Assembly: GCF_000020605.1 (NCBI RefSeq)
Contig: NC_012781.1
Span: forward strand, 2,853,501-2,917,500
Source of the DNA: Agathobacter rectalis ATCC 33656
GTDB taxonomy: Bacteria > Bacillota > Clostridia > Lachnospirales > Lachnospiraceae
Direction: 5' to 3'
Length of the DNA: 64,000 nucleotides
A program made the translations under genes and the position numbers. Below the pieces are notes generated by a model. The model searched no databases. It had not been told where the DNA came from and was given only the letters and a program-made list of their open reading frames with translations. Of the stretch, positions 63,822 through 64,000 are shown piece by piece. Each line of letters starts with the position of its first letter. Within the stretch, counting starts at the first letter, position 1.

Positions 63822-64000
63822 TCATCGATAATATTTGGTCGTTGAATAATGGCACACCCATACGCTCAAACATCTCTTTTACAAACATCACTTTATGTTG
63901 CATTTCTTCTTCTGATGCTGGAAATACAGATGGCATTAGCCACAATTCCAACAATGGCAGGATTTCTGCCAATTCTTTCGGATACTCCGTACTAATAGAA
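63802..64000 (-). CDS. TetR-family regulator, C-terminal part (truncated by window edge)
   Basis: An open frame from the right edge to a TAA at 63802 (65 residues visible). The peptide EYPKELAEILPLLELWLMPSVFP...FVKEMFERMG resembles the ligand-binding end of TetR/AcrR regulators. Its stop lies in the 25-bp inverted repeat, and a palindromic operator follows before the ABC genes, supporting local control. The DNA-binding half is outside the window. Confidence 0.55.
   Translation of the reverse strand, partial: SISTEYPKELAEILPLLELWLMPSVFPASEEEMQHKVMFVKEMFERMGVPLFNDQILSMIDVKIK

Overview
The window looks like a chromosomal segment of a low-to-mid-GC Gram-positive Firmicute, most likely a gut Lachnospiraceae of the Agathobacter/Roseburia type. 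This is inferred from a T-box-controlled trp operon, a SufC plus single SufB-like pair, ECF transporter genes beside truA/rplM/rpsI, strong AGGAGG ribosome sites, TTGACA-17-TATAAT promoters, VanW and DUF4080 radical-SAM proteins and an ECF-sigma/beta-propeller pair. No rRNA, tRNA or CRISPR array was seen. Nearly all genes lie on the minus strand; the clear exceptions are at 16686 and 32172, the kinase at 57412 and a probable fragment at 48214.

Layout. 1-1.1 kb: metal P-type ATPase (cut by the window edge) and a metal chaperone behind an ArsR-type operator. 1.2-4.4 kb: ThrH-like phosphatase, HD hydrolase, and an RloA/COG1106-like AAA ATPase overlapping a 49-codon microORF. 4.5-11.2 kb: trpEGDCBA with a Trp (TGG specifier) T-box leader; trpF is absent from the operon. 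11.2-19.1 kb: two GNATs, a U32-like Cys-rich protein, an AAA ATPase preceded by CAGTAAA repeats, sufC-sufB, a DUF2798 protein behind a leader terminator, thioredoxin and aminopeptidase P. 19.2-27.5 kb: rplM-rpsI, truA and ecfA1A2T in the usual Firmicute neighbourhood, but split by an MBOAT/SGNH acyltransferase pair. 27.5-38.1 kb: trmL, aminotransferase with Lrp regulator, an AIR-synthase-like protein, VanW with a repeat tail, DEDDh exonuclease, radical SAM, HigBA and a CPBP protease. 38.1-46.1 kb: an MMPL exporter with a repeat-rich surface stalk protein and a TetR regulator, then DUF308, SseB-like and Nudix genes.

46.2-49.2 kb is an eroded mobile element at the 3' end of rlmD. It has a broken serine-integrase C-terminus, a shared 14-bp att-like core at both ends, a remnant of an element C-terminal domain and an apparent HsdR tail fragment. 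Its surviving cargo is an ORF6N-plus-PLD-like protein and a coiled-coil/HTH protein with its own operator-promoter. This and the right-edge cluster are the most interesting accessory regions.

49.1-58.6 kb: rlmD, D-Ala-D-Ala carboxypeptidase, EamA transporter, the ECF sigma/beta-propeller pair, a duplicated-domain lipoprotein, and a divergent HTH/Ser-Thr kinase pair. 58.6-59.3 kb is gene-poor. 59.3-64 kb is an accessory cassette: a TetR regulator (cut by the edge), a palindromic operator, two ABC transporters, a 45-aa membrane peptide gene and a CPBP protease. It resembles self-protection or peptide-export loci.
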